A stretch of 64,000 nt of DNA, taken from contig CAZDWZ010000014.1 in the NCBI GenBank assembly GCA_964509425.1, forward strand, positions 70,693-134,692, written 5' to 3'. The notes under the pieces are model-generated. The model ran no database searches. It was not told the DNA's origin and saw only the letters and a program-made list of their open reading frames with translations. Below, one piece after another: positions 42,172-51,093 of the stretch (position 1 is the first letter of the stretch; each line of letters begins with the position of its first letter). Source of the DNA: CAZDWZ01 sp964509425. GTDB taxonomy: Bacteria > Bdellovibrionota_C > UBA2361 > SZUA-149 > CAZDWZ01. The translations under genes were made by a program, and so were the position numbers.

Positions 42172-43383
42172 ATGAAAGGTCGGCTCGTCGGGAAGCGGTT
42201 TGTCGTCGTCGGCGGCGGGATCACCGGATTCAGTGTCGCCGACGCGCTCGGGCGCGAAGGGGCGACCGTCACGGTGCTGGATCAAAACAAAGAAGGCGCG
42301 ATGATGGCGGGCCGATACATCGCCGCATCGCCTCGCGCGTTCGCGCAGATCGTTCCCGGCACCCTGGCCGAGGGCACGGGACGTGATCTCGCGGAGGCTG
42401 CGTTCCCGCTCTGGTGTCAGCTCGCGACCGAGGCCGCGCTCAGCCACACCGCGTTCGATCAATGCGGATGGCTCGCGTGTGCCACGCCGGTCGCGGAGCC
42501 GGCGCTCCGCTGGTACTACAAGGAGGCCGGAAAGCGCTGGGGTGCTCGTCCCTACACCAAGGCCGGCCTCGGACGGGTGGCCCGCTTCAGTCCGTTTCGC
42601 GACACGGAGACCACCTACGCGCTCTACGACGAGAAGGCCGCATCGGTGTACCCGCCGGAGTGCCTGCGCGAACTGGCAGCATACCTTCGGCGGAAAGGAG
42701 TTACGATTCGATCTGATGTTCGAGTGCTCTCGATTCGCGGAGGATCGGCGCTGCTCGACGCCGGAGGCACGGAAGAATCGATTCGGGCCGACGGATTCTT
42801 CGTCTGCAGCGGAAACTACCGAGATCTGTTCGCCTCGGAGTACACGTCGCGCGGCTTCAAGCTTCGGGTTCTGCAGATGGCGCGCACGAAGGTCCTCCCG
42901 GCCAACAACACCGTGCGCGTCTGCTGCACCGGCGACACGACCATCTTCCGCTACGGCTTCACGGGCGGTGCCCCCGGACTCGATCAGGCGGCGCAGTCGG
43001 TGAACGCGGACCTCCGCCGCATCGACGCGAACGTGCTTTTCGCGCCGCATCCGATGAAGGAGGGGATCGTGCTGTCCTTCGGCGACACCCACGCGGGGGA
43101 GACGGACCACATCACCTTCAACCCGGGGGACTTCGAGGTTCTGCGGACCGAGGCAAAGCGGTTCGTGGCGGAACCGTTCGTGCCGAAGCTTACGGATTTC
43201 GAGCAGTGCTACGTGGGGGTGTATCCGTATTTCTCGGAGCAGGGTCCGTTCGCCGAGAGTCCGGTGCTGTTCATGCCCCCGGGAGAGCGCGTGGTCTGTG
43301 TGATGCCGACCAAGGGCCGCGGGTGGACCGTTGCCCCGGCGCTCGCGCAACAGGCGGTGAGGATGTGGATTGATTCCTTCTGA
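42172..43383 (+). CDS. DAO-family FAD-dependent oxidoreductase
   Basis: A 403-residue flavoprotein of the D-amino acid oxidase/glycine oxidase type. The FAD-binding dinucleotide fold is at the N-terminus (RFVVVGGGITGFSVADALGREGATVTVLDQ), a second flavin contact lies near GFFVCSGNYRDLF, and the C-terminal FMPPGERVVCVMPTKGRGWT resembles the family's closing strand, with the usual final G-rich turn altered. The substrate is unknown (amino acid, sarcosine-like amine or hydroxy acid). Its composition is striking: 44 of the 60 bases at 42481-42540 are G or C. It may have been acquired, since both neighbours are near 50-55%. Confidence 0.8.
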   Translation: MKGRLVGKRFVVVGGGITGFSVADALGREGATVTVLDQNKEGAMMAGRYIAASPRAFAQIVPGTLAEGTGRDLAEAAFPLWCQLATEAALSHTAFDQCGWLACATPVAEPALRWYYKEAGKRWGARPYTKAGLGRVARFSPFRDTETTYALYDEKAASVYPPECLRELAAYLRRKGVTIRSDVRVLSIRGGSALLDAGGTEESIRADGFFVCSGNYRDLFASEYTSRGFKLRVLQMARTKVLPANNTVRVCCTGDTTIFRYGFTGGAPGLDQAAQSVNADLRRIDANVLFAPHPMKEGIVLSFGDTHAGETDHITFNPGDFEVLRTEAKRFVAEPFVPKLTDFEQCYVGVYPYFSEQGPFAESPVLFMPPGERVVCVMPTKGRGWTVAPALAQQAVRMWIDSF

Positions 43384-43398
43384 GGTTCTGGGGCGCTA

Positions 43399-43445
43399 CC
43401 GAAGATCGGTAACAGCCCGTAAAGGGAGCTGTTACCGATCTTCGG
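43399..43445. terminator. hairpin between convergent genes
   Basis: A perfect 18-bp stem (43399-43416 and 43428-43445) with an 11-base loop lies between two stop codons and touches the stop codon of the thioesterase gene. No T run is present on either strand. Its core GATCGGTAACA recurs at 42083-42093 and in part at 55314-55320 (ATCGGTAAC). Confidence 0.5.
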
Positions 43446-43446
43446 A

Positions 43447-43839
43447 CTATTTCTTCTTCAAAATTGGAATCGATTTCCCGGTTTTATCGACCGCGACCAT
43501 AATCACTTCTGCTTCAGTGACTGTGACGATCTCACGGTGATTGATTCCGCGCTCGGAAGTTACCTTGACGTTCACGGTGACAGAGGTCCGACCCAATGAC
43601 TTCGTCTCTGTGTAATAGCTCACTGTATCGCCAACTTTTACGGGAGCGATGAAATTTACTTCTCTCAAAATCTTTGTGACGTAGAGATGGGGTGAAATTG
43701 TACGAGCATGCTCCCCCGCGGCAAGGTCGATGTGCGAGAGGATGACGCCACCGAAGATGTTCCCCATCGCGTTTGTGTCTTTCGGCAACATCACCACGCG
43801 AATTTGAGGAATCCTCGTTTCTTTTGTTTCAGCCGTCAT
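43447..43839 (-). CDS. hot-dog fold acyl-CoA thioesterase
   Basis: A 130-residue YciA/BFIT-type thioesterase that hydrolyses acyl-CoA. Family signature: VVMLPKDTNAMGNIFGGVILSHIDLAAGEHART (about 14-46), with the catalytic Asp in SHIDLA, then REVNFIAPVKVGDTVSYYTETKSLGRTSVTVNVKV. Its start overlaps the batD-type gene by 11 bases, making it the last gene of the Bat operon. Function with the Bat proteins is not obvious; it may be co-transcribed only by position. Confidence 0.92.
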   Translation of the reverse strand: MTAETKETRIPQIRVVMLPKDTNAMGNIFGGVILSHIDLAAGEHARTISPHLYVTKILREVNFIAPVKVGDTVSYYTETKSLGRTSVTVNVKVTSERGINHREIVTVTEAEVIMVAVDKTGKSIPILKKK

Positions 43840-46402
43840 GAACTTGTTTTGCTTCTTGAATTTTTAGCCAGCCGCTTCGGCCACCTTGAACCGAAACACG
43901 TATCCAGTTCGGGAGCTTATCCTGAACCGATGCGCTTGCGCCATCGGGAAGGAGGGCAATTATCTGAGAATCCTCCGACGGCCCGGCGTACACCTTCGCG
44001 TCTTCTTGCAGGACTAATGCCGGAGCGCTGTCGAGCGCAATTTTTCGCTTGTGCATCTGAAAGCCCAAGGCAAGACACAACGCGAGACAGAGGACGCAAT
44101 TGGCCGCCGTCAGTGCGCCGCCTTTTTTTGTTGCTCGGCTGAGCAGGAACAACAGAAGACCCCACGCAGCCAACGATGCCAGCTGCAATTCAACCTCGTT
44201 CATCGGTATTCTAAAAATCTCCTCAATGTGAGTGCGGCGAGGTTCAGAGAGCTCGGGGAATTGAGCGAGCACCCAGAAGAGGCTTTTTTTAATATCGGAA
44301 TTTCGGGGGGAAAGAATTGCCGCTTGCTCCAACGCATCGAGTGCGCGCCCACGCTCGTTCAGTCGAAAGTGCGCGTTTCCGAGATTGAGAAGAAGTTCCG
44401 GGCTTTCTCCGAACAAGTTCTGCGATCGCAGATAAAATTCTTTCGCCGCGGGAAAATCACCCCGCTTGAATGACATATTTCCCGCGGTTACTTCCGACGC
44501 ATAATCCGCAGCGGAGGCCGCTGTCAGCGGGAGCAGACAGATCGCAAGGAGGGCGGTGGCGATTGCTCTGTTGAAGATTGGGCGTGGTGTCCGTCCGAGC
44601 TCCGATGTGATCCGGGTAATTTCGCCTGAAAGGTTTTGCCGTTCGGATGATGAAAGCTCGATCCCGCCGTAGACGGACTGCTCCAAGAGCTTTGTAATCG
44701 AGATCAAGCGTTTTCCCAACTCATCGCTCAGTCCCGCATTTTGGGAGAGCCCAGGGAGAGTTTCGAGGCTCAGCGATGCCGGGGACACATCGAAGTAGTA
44801 ACCGAGATAGGATCGCCAAGCCGAATATCTGCCAACGAGCGAGTCCGCGGAGAGCAGAGCCCGGCGAGCGACATCGATACCCGATTTTTCCGGAATTAAT
44901 TTCGGCAGGTCAATTCTCCCGAGGAGCTGAAGAATTGCTCCGATCGGAAACAGCGCGAGAAGGATTATATACAGAGACCATGAAATTGGCGCTACTGGAC
45001 GACTGAGGGCTGCTGCCGGTTGTTGGGGCGCAAGATCTTTCGGGAGTTCCTCAACAGGAGGAGCTGAGTTGTCGAGCTCGCTTACCTTTGGAACGGTGTC
45101 TTCAACGACGATAGTCGTTCGTCCCGTGGCATCCGGGGTGACGTGGATCGTCTTCTCCGGGGTTTTGTATGAAAGATACGTTCCGGTGGAGGGGTCGAAG
45201 TGCACGATTTCGTAAACCGGAAGCGTGATTTCTCCAGCAATCTGAGGGACAAAGGATAACGAAAACGTCTTTTGAAATGTCACGCCGCGAGCGCTCGGAG
45301 TGGAGACAAGTTCCGGCTTCTCGGCGTAAATCTTGAAGCGCTTTCCGACCTCTCGAGTTGGTTCCGGAAGTTCATACGGACGAAGGTTGGCATTTCCCGA
45401 GATGATAATTTTCATCGTCACCGACTCCCCGAGCTGAACTTTCTCGCCCCGGAGCTCCGTCATCACCTCGACTTTGCCGACGGGAACGTATCCACTGACG
45501 TCGTGGTCGAGGCCCGCCTGCCGAGGATCGGGCAATGGCTGAACATCTATGTGAATCGCTTCGGCAGTCAGTTTCTTTCGAACAAAACTGAAACTGTCGA
45601 ACATCGGGAAGTCATCCTGCAGCATTCGGGCAAAAAAATCGGGGTCGTTGGGATCAACTTGCCTTCGCCCTGCAAGGGGCGGACGAAAGCGTTGTGCTTG
45701 CACTTCGGCGGTGAGTTCCCGTTCGGGAATCTCGTAGACTCCCGGGCGGGTCGGAAAGAGGGCCTCGACTATGGAGGTTCTCGTCGCGCGTCCCACCAAT
45801 CTCTCTGTCTGGCGGAAATCTCCGAGAGTCTCACGCAAAAGCCCCGGTAACTCCACTTCGGAAACGGAGGCTGTTCGAACGACTCGAGAGGCAACCATCT
45901 CGGTTCGGTACTGCACCTGCTGCCCGACGAAGGGTCGCACATTGTCCACGAGCTGCGTGAAATCGAGTCCTCCGCTTTGTGCGTTTCTCGCAGAAGTTGT
46001 CCGCTGAGAGTCCGGTGTGATCCTCAGTGTCGGCCCCGGTAAATCCACCACTTCGCCCGAGATGAGCATATCTCCGTCGGGAAGATTGTAGGTTCCTGCA
46101 GAGAGCGCAGGGTCGGGAGTGACAACGAAGTTAAAGATGACTTGATATCGCTCCCGCCCGTTTATCCACTCTCGCCGGGTGGCCGTTCCACGACGTTGAA
46201 TCTGAAAGTCCTTCGAATTTTTGAACTCTGGCTGGCTGAGACTCGCGACAGCTTGATTTTCGACGATGACGGTCAGAGAGAAAATGTCGGAGGCGCTTCC
46301 AAACGGCGGATCGATCTCGACCTTCGGCTGAGCAGCCGCTGTGCCGGTCGAGGCGAACATGGCGAGCAGCAAACAAACAAAAACGACACTATATCGCTTC
46401 AT
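43829..46402 (-). CDS. batD: BatD-BatE fusion with TPR and SH3-like domains
   Basis: An 857-residue membrane protein. A signal peptide (residues 1-24) leads into BatD immunoglobulin-like domains (EIDPPFGSASDIFSLTVIVENQ, VDNVRPFVGQQVQYRTEMVASRVVRT, KVQLGESVTMKIIISGNANLRPYELPEP), then a transmembrane helix (about 475-495). After a cytoplasmic or periplasmic stretch and a second hydrophobic segment comes a BatE-like TPR region (AGNMSFKRGDFPAAKEFYLRSQNLFG, LLLNLGNAHFRLNERGRALDALEQA), two more transmembrane helices and a C-terminal SH3-like domain (KVYAGPSEDSQIIALLPDGAS). In Bacteroides, Leptospira and Bdellovibrio relatives BatD and BatE are separate. Bat proteins are linked to stress tolerance at the envelope, with no agreed mechanism. 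Confidence 0.85.
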   Translation of the reverse strand: MKRYSVVFVCLLLAMFASTGTAAAQPKVEIDPPFGSASDIFSLTVIVENQAVASLSQPEFKNSKDFQIQRRGTATRREWINGRERYQVIFNFVVTPDPALSAGTYNLPDGDMLISGEVVDLPGPTLRITPDSQRTTSARNAQSGGLDFTQLVDNVRPFVGQQVQYRTEMVASRVVRTASVSEVELPGLLRETLGDFRQTERLVGRATRTSIVEALFPTRPGVYEIPERELTAEVQAQRFRPPLAGRRQVDPNDPDFFARMLQDDFPMFDSFSFVRKKLTAEAIHIDVQPLPDPRQAGLDHDVSGYVPVGKVEVMTELRGEKVQLGESVTMKIIISGNANLRPYELPEPTREVGKRFKIYAEKPELVSTPSARGVTFQKTFSLSFVPQIAGEITLPVYEIVHFDPSTGTYLSYKTPEKTIHVTPDATGRTTIVVEDTVPKVSELDNSAPPVEELPKDLAPQQPAAALSRPVAPISWSLYIILLALFPIGAILQLLGRIDLPKLIPEKSGIDVARRALLSADSLVGRYSAWRSYLGYYFDVSPASLSLETLPGLSQNAGLSDELGKRLISITKLLEQSVYGGIELSSSERQNLSGEITRITSELGRTPRPIFNRAIATALLAICLLPLTAASAADYASEVTAGNMSFKRGDFPAAKEFYLRSQNLFGESPELLLNLGNAHFRLNERGRALDALEQAAILSPRNSDIKKSLFWVLAQFPELSEPRRTHIEEIFRIPMNEVELQLASLAAWGLLLFLLSRATKKGGALTAANCVLCLALCLALGFQMHKRKIALDSAPALVLQEDAKVYAGPSEDSQIIALLPDGASASVQDKLPNWIRVSVQGGRSGWLKIQEAKQVHDG

Positions 46403-46403
46403 A

Positions 46404-48470
46404 TCACCAGTCTTTTTCAGGAGGCGCCTGTTTTAGTTGTTCAAGCTGACGCAATGCTTCATGCAATCGGTACAGCGGCTCCGGGCTATACTTCTCTTCG
46501 ACGCTTTGGAGGAGCGTTTCAAGAGCTTGCTCGTCAGCGGTGAGAGGTTTCTTGCTGGCTTGCTCGTCAGGTGTGGGTTCACCTTCGGGTTGTGAAGAAT
46601 CTCCATCACCGGATTCGTCCTCCTTTTCATCGCCCTTTCCTTTTGGCGTGCCCTCCGGAGAAGGGGACGGGCTCGGCTCGGGAGTCGGTTTGCCTTCACC
46701 CTGATTTTGCTGATTCTGCTGTTCGTCTTCGCCTTCTCCCTCAGATGGAGAGGGTGACGGGTTAGCGGATGGCTGAGGCGAAGGTGAAGGAGTTGCCGTG
46801 CTTCCTCCCTGAGGTGAGGGTTGCTTATCCGACGAATCCTTCTGATTTTGCTTGGGATCGGTTTGTTCTTGTTTCTCTTGTTCGTTTTTCGATTCCTGCT
46901 CGGCGTCGTTCTTGTCTTTTGCTCCCTTCTCGGGTTGGTCGCTCTTTTGTTTACTGTCCTGTTTGTCTTTTTGCTCGTCTTGCTTCTGCTCTTGATCTTT
47001 TTTCTTCTCTTCTTCCTCTTGTTGTTGCTTGAGGAGCTTCTCAGCGTATTGCAAATTCTCTTGGATCTCACGGTCGGTGGGGCTTTGCTTGAGCGCTTCC
47101 CGGTAGGTCGTGACGGCTTCTTGATATTTGCCGAGCTGCACCTCCGAGTTGCCTGTGTTGTAGAGTGCCTCGGCTTGATTGGATTTACTTTTGGCGTGCT
47201 CCGTCGCCGCGTGGAAAACTTCTTCAGCCTCTTTGAATCTCTTCAGGCGATAGAGCGTCGCACCCATGGCGAGCTGCCGTTCAAAATCCGCGGGATCGTT
47301 CGGGTCTTTTGCCAGCTCAAATTCTTTGAGAGCTCCCTCAAAATCGCCCCGCTCAAAGCGTGCTTTTCCCTCAGCTTTGTGGGTTTCAATCGGGGAAGGC
47401 ACTTGAGCCCGGGCGGTAGGATTCAGAAACAGAGTAAACAAAATGAGGAGAACGGCACGGGAAGAGGATTTACGAAAGTCGGTTTCGCGCCAGACGCCGA
47501 AGAGAAGTACAAAAATCGCAAATGCGATTGGGATCTGAAAATACTCATTCCAGATTCTGGAACTAACGCCGGTGAGAATATCTTCTGCCAGGTGGCGTTT
47601 GATGCCGTTTTCGTAAATGGCGCGGATATCGGCATCGGTGGCCGTCTCGGGGACGTACAGACCACCGACTGATTTTGCAAATTCGGCGAGAGCTGGTTCG
47701 TTTAGTTTCGAGATCACGGTCTGACCTCTGCCGTCCTGCTTCAACCCGCCTTCAATCGGAATCGGGCCGCCGGTTGGAGTTCCCACGCCGAGAATATACA
47801 GACTCGTACCGGACTGTTTTAAGAGCGAAGCAGTCTTTTTCAAATCTCCATCAAGCGCTTCGCCGTCCGTAATGAGGAGAATCGCTCGGGAGCGCTTGGA
47901 CATTGGTTCGTCCTTCTTCACGCCGAGCATTTCGAGGCTGCGGCGGACCGCGAGTTCAATATTGGTGCCTTGAAGCGGAACGGAACCGATCGTCAGCGCT
48001 GACACGAATTGTTTGAGTGCAGAGTAGTCGAGCGTCATTGGCGTTTCTATAAACGCAGCTCCGGCAAATGAAACAAGACCGACGCGATCTCCTCGAAGCC
48101 GACCAAGGAGATCAAACACCTCTCGCCGTGCGCGTTCTACTCTGCTCGGCGAGACGTCCTCAGTTCGCATGCTCTCTGAGACGTCGAAAGCAATTGCAAT
48201 GTCCACTCCGCGTTTTGTTGTTTCGCGGAAAGTGAATCCCCATTGCGGACGGGCAAGCGCGAGACAGGTGAAGAAGAGAAACAAAAGGGTCAGACCAATC
48301 GAAGTTTGCTTGAGGAATACCTCCTTCGGAAGCAAGCGTTCAAGGAGCGGAAGGTCTCCGAGCTCAGAGAGTCGACGGAGCCTGGAATATTTCTCATAGC
48401 GGCCGAGGAACATCGCGATGATCGCGAGAACGAGCAGTACAATACCGGATATTTCGTTTCCAAATTGCAT
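46404..48470 (-). CDS. batB: BatB-BatC fusion (VWA domain plus TPR and charged tail)
   Basis: A 688-residue protein. Two N-terminal transmembrane helices (about 9-23 and 55-71) flank a loop; a von Willebrand A domain follows with the MIDAS motif DVSES, then LQGTNIELAV and ITDGEALDGD. A third membrane helix (about 308-325) and a fourth near 332-350 lead to a TPR domain (EGKARFERGDFEGALKEFELA, ALYNTGNSEVQLGKYQEAVTTYREALKQSPTD), the BatC part. The last 200 residues are a low-complexity region very rich in Lys, Glu, Gln, Pro and Ser ending with a helix. BatB and BatC are often separate genes. It is one base from batD and one base from batA. Confidence 0.88.
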   Translation of the reverse strand: MQFGNEISGIVLLVLAIIAMFLGRYEKYSRLRRLSELGDLPLLERLLPKEVFLKQTSIGLTLLFLFFTCLALARPQWGFTFRETTKRGVDIAIAFDVSESMRTEDVSPSRVERARREVFDLLGRLRGDRVGLVSFAGAAFIETPMTLDYSALKQFVSALTIGSVPLQGTNIELAVRRSLEMLGVKKDEPMSKRSRAILLITDGEALDGDLKKTASLLKQSGTSLYILGVGTPTGGPIPIEGGLKQDGRGQTVISKLNEPALAEFAKSVGGLYVPETATDADIRAIYENGIKRHLAEDILTGVSSRIWNEYFQIPIAFAIFVLLFGVWRETDFRKSSSRAVLLILFTLFLNPTARAQVPSPIETHKAEGKARFERGDFEGALKEFELAKDPNDPADFERQLAMGATLYRLKRFKEAEEVFHAATEHAKSKSNQAEALYNTGNSEVQLGKYQEAVTTYREALKQSPTDREIQENLQYAEKLLKQQQEEEEKKKDQEQKQDEQKDKQDSKQKSDQPEKGAKDKNDAEQESKNEQEKQEQTDPKQNQKDSSDKQPSPQGGSTATPSPSPQPSANPSPSPSEGEGEDEQQNQQNQGEGKPTPEPSPSPSPEGTPKGKGDEKEDESGDGDSSQPEGEPTPDEQASKKPLTADEQALETLLQSVEEKYSPEPLYRLHEALRQLEQLKQAPPEKDW

Positions 48471-48471
48471 A

Positions 48472-49512
48472 TTACGGAACGATTAAATATTTCGTGGAAC
48501 GGAGCAGCTGGTGCAGAACGAACGCAAAAAGCGCTGCGTAGAGAAATGGTATAAATTGCTCTTGATACTCCGTGAATTCCGACTTTTTTTCGGTGCGCTC
48601 CTCGATTCGGCTGACCTCTTCGTACACCTTTCGCAAAGAGTCGGTCTGCTGGGCGCGGAAGAATCTTCCACCGGTGATATCCGCAATCGCCTGAAGCGTG
48701 GCGACGTCTAGTGGAACATCGACATTTCGAATGACCGAACCACCGAATGGGTTTGTAAAGCGAAAAGGGGCTGAATTCGTTCCACCGATCCCAATTGTAT
48801 GAACTCTGATTCCTGACTTCTTGGCGATGGCAGCAGCCTCTTTCGGATCGATGCTGCCCGCCGTTTTTAGTCCGTCGGTGACGAGGATCACCACCTTGGA
48901 CTCTCCCGGAATATCGCGAATTCGTTTCACCGAAAGCGCAAGCGCATCACCAAGCGCAGTGCCTTCACCGACCATTCCGATCTGCAAGTTCTCTACAAAT
49001 TTCTGCAAGACCTCGTGGTCGGTGGTGAGCGGGCATTGCGTGAAGACGTCGGTGCCGAAAATAATCAGACCCATCCGATCGCCTTTCCGATTCTCAATAA
49101 ACTCGGAGACGACATTCTTAAGGGCTACAATTCGTTCGACATGGGCGCCGTCGACGATAAAATCAAGCGCTTTCATACTGCCCGAGATGTCGAGGGTGAG
49201 CATGATGTCGCGACCTGAGGTTTCGACTTCCACGAATTCGAGACTGGTTTGAGGGCGAGCCAGGGCCGTTACCATACACGCGAAGGTGAGGAGTCGCAGA
49301 AAGTTGAGGACCACGGACCGGCGGAATAGCCCCGAGTGGTCAGCAATTTCGCTCAATGAGACGGGAGAGGAAAACGGCAGCGACGGTTCGCGGCCGGACG
49401 AGAACCGTTTCATTCCCGGCAACACGGCAAGCATTCGCCGTCTCGTGCTGGCTTCAAGAGCGAGCGGGAACAGAAGCAGAGCCAAGAAGGCAAGGGGAGT
49501 ATTAAAGTGCAT
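48472..49512 (-). CDS. batA: BatA-type von Willebrand A membrane protein
   Basis: A 346-residue protein with N-terminal hydrophobic segments (about 5-20 and 67-85), a VWA domain starting RDIMLTLDISGSMKALDF (complete MIDAS DxSGS), GEGTALGDALALSVKRI (MIDAS Thr) and VILVTDGLKTAGSIDPKEAA (MIDAS Asp), and a C-terminal transmembrane helix (about 322-340). The domain should face the periplasm and bind protein partners through a divalent metal. It overlaps the preceding gene by 11 bases. Confidence 0.92.
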   Translation of the reverse strand: MHFNTPLAFLALLLFPLALEASTRRRMLAVLPGMKRFSSGREPSLPFSSPVSLSEIADHSGLFRRSVVLNFLRLLTFACMVTALARPQTSLEFVEVETSGRDIMLTLDISGSMKALDFIVDGAHVERIVALKNVVSEFIENRKGDRMGLIIFGTDVFTQCPLTTDHEVLQKFVENLQIGMVGEGTALGDALALSVKRIRDIPGESKVVILVTDGLKTAGSIDPKEAAAIAKKSGIRVHTIGIGGTNSAPFRFTNPFGGSVIRNVDVPLDVATLQAIADITGGRFFRAQQTDSLRKVYEEVSRIEERTEKKSEFTEYQEQFIPFLYAALFAFVLHQLLRSTKYLIVP

Positions 49513-50140
49513 GTGCGCGAACCTTTGCCTTTTGCGGCTTTGACGTCTGCGGTGCAGGGATCCCCTCGATCGCTTGTTCCAGTTCGATCACCAATGACTC
49601 CGCTTCCGAAAGGAGCTCAGGAATGCCGCTTGATTCTAAGCTTCTCATTTCGGCGGTTCCAAAAGAGACTCGATCCAAGCTGAGAAGCACGCGATAACAT
49701 CGCTCGATAATTTGTTGGTTCGCCGCCGGCGCGAGATGGAACAATTTCTTTGCCAGATTTTTAGGAAAACGACTCTTCACCTCGGCGGGAGTCAAATCGG
49801 TTGCGGGGAAGTCGAAGCAACCCTCGACATATCTTCTGAGAGCAAATGAGAGTCGCGAGGAAAAAGTTCGAATGTCCAAGGCACCTGAAGCGTTTTCGGC
49901 CTTGATCCGTTGAATTTCAATCTTGAAAATATCTCGCGGCGGTATGCGAGGCGCGAGTGATCCCTTTCTTCTTCGGCGAAGGATGCGAAATATCATGAAA
50001 AGCAATGCTGCGATTGCTCCGACGAGCATGAAGAGCAACGTTTGTGGATCTTCATGGAGTGCGGTTCTGAAACCTGGGATTGCCTTTATGTCGTTAAATC
50101 CCGTCGTTGCATCATGTTTGAGAACTTCTTCAGCCGCCAT
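49502..50140 (-). CDS. single-pass membrane protein of the Bat operon (DUF4381-like)
   Basis: A 212-residue protein beginning MAAEEVLKHDATTG. One transmembrane helix (about 31-52, LLFMLVGAIAALLFMIFRIL) is followed by an arginine-rich stretch and a cytoplasmic helical domain (RTFSSRLSFALRRYVEGCFDFPATDLTPAEVKSRF) that recalls DUF4381 proteins found between DUF58 and BatA genes. I use the ATG at 50140, with GAGAGG ahead; a longer frame to 50245 is entirely inside the DUF58 gene. It overlaps the DUF58 gene by 11 bases. The family match is from memory and moderately sure. Confidence 0.7.
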   Translation of the reverse strand: MAAEEVLKHDATTGFNDIKAIPGFRTALHEDPQTLLFMLVGAIAALLFMIFRILRRRRKGSLAPRIPPRDIFKIEIQRIKAENASGALDIRTFSSRLSFALRRYVEGCFDFPATDLTPAEVKSRFPKNLAKKLFHLAPAANQQIIERCYRVLLSLDRVSFGTAEMRSLESSGIPELLSEAESLVIELEQAIEGIPAPQTSKPQKAKVRAHAL

Positions 50141-51074
50141 GCTGCCTCTCGAGACGGAGCGCGGCGCGGTGTTTTTGCTTCGCCATACGGCTGCGGAAAT
50201 ACTTGACCAGCTCGCGAACGAGCGAATCTGTGGTCGATATCTCAAGCGAGCTTAGTCCAATTTGGTTGAAAGATTCGCGGCGCGCTTTTTCGCGGGTGAG
50301 TGCAAGCTCCCGGTATTTCGCCCGTACTCTCGGGCGAGAGCAATTAACCAAGACCTCCTCGCCGGATTCTGGATCGCGGAGCCGAGTATATCCAGAACGC
50401 GGCAGGTCAAAGTCCGCAGGGTCTCGCACCGTGACAGCGGTGATATCATGTCGCTTAGTCAGGAGCCTGAAATCCTCGGCATAATCGGCGGCGAAGAAAT
50501 CAGAGAGCAAGAAGATGACGGCACGCCGCTTCAAAACTTGACCGAGAAATTGTAGCGCACCGGCGACATCTGTTTTGGCCGCTTCATGTTTCGCTTCCAG
50601 CTCATCGCCAAGAATTTCATGCAGCATCCGCCACGTCGCGTTTCGAGACTTTTCCGGTTTTCTGAAGCGGAGCACGCGATCGGAGAATGTCAGCAGGCCG
50701 ACCTTATCGCCATTAGTGAGGGCGATAGTGGCGAGTGCTGCCGCGCCTTTTAACAAAAGATCTTTTCTCAGCGCTGATCGAGTTCCCGTCCACGTAGAAG
50801 GAGAGACGTCAACGGCTATGATAACCTGAAGTTCACGCTCTTCCCGATACGACTTCACATACGGTTTTTGAAACCGGGCTGTGACCTTCCAGTCAATTCT
50901 CCGGATTTCATCGCCGGGTACATATTCGCGAACTTCCTCAAACTCCATTCCACTTCCACGGAACGTGCTGCGATATTCGCCGGCAAGCGACTGATGCGTA
51001 TTCCGCCGCATCTGGATTTGCAAACGCCGAATCTCTGCAAGAAACTCGGGTGAGAGGAGGGACGAAGATCGCAT
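50130..51074 (-). CDS. DUF58 domain protein
   Basis: A 314-residue protein of the DUF58 family, nearly always found with MoxR ATPases and VWA genes. Signature: RRNTHQSLAGEYRSTFRGSGMEFEEVREYVPGDEIRRIDWKVTARF (about 22-67), then a degenerate VWA-like core with AVDVSPSTWTGTRSALRKDLLLKGAAALATIALTNGDKVGLLTFSD. No membrane segments are visible. It follows moxR by 19 bases and probably is the substrate or adaptor of the AAA+ ATPase. Confidence 0.92.
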   Translation of the reverse strand: MRSSSLLSPEFLAEIRRLQIQMRRNTHQSLAGEYRSTFRGSGMEFEEVREYVPGDEIRRIDWKVTARFQKPYVKSYREERELQVIIAVDVSPSTWTGTRSALRKDLLLKGAAALATIALTNGDKVGLLTFSDRVLRFRKPEKSRNATWRMLHEILGDELEAKHEAAKTDVAGALQFLGQVLKRRAVIFLLSDFFAADYAEDFRLLTKRHDITAVTVRDPADFDLPRSGYTRLRDPESGEEVLVNCSRPRVRAKYRELALTREKARRESFNQIGLSSLEISTTDSLVRELVKYFRSRMAKQKHRAALRLERQHGG

Positions 51075-51093
51075 AACTCAGCTCCGTGATTGT

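Noticed and set aside
44085..44160. Possible separate start for a BatE gene inside the batD frame
   Set aside because: The frame is continuous from BatD through the TPR and SH3-like parts with no stop, so a fusion is the simpler reading.
46821..47672. 283-codon hydrophobic open frame on the plus strand
   Set aside because: Antisense to the Lys/Glu/Gln-rich tail of the BatB-BatC protein; the leucine and phenylalanine runs are the complement of poly-Lys/Glu codons.
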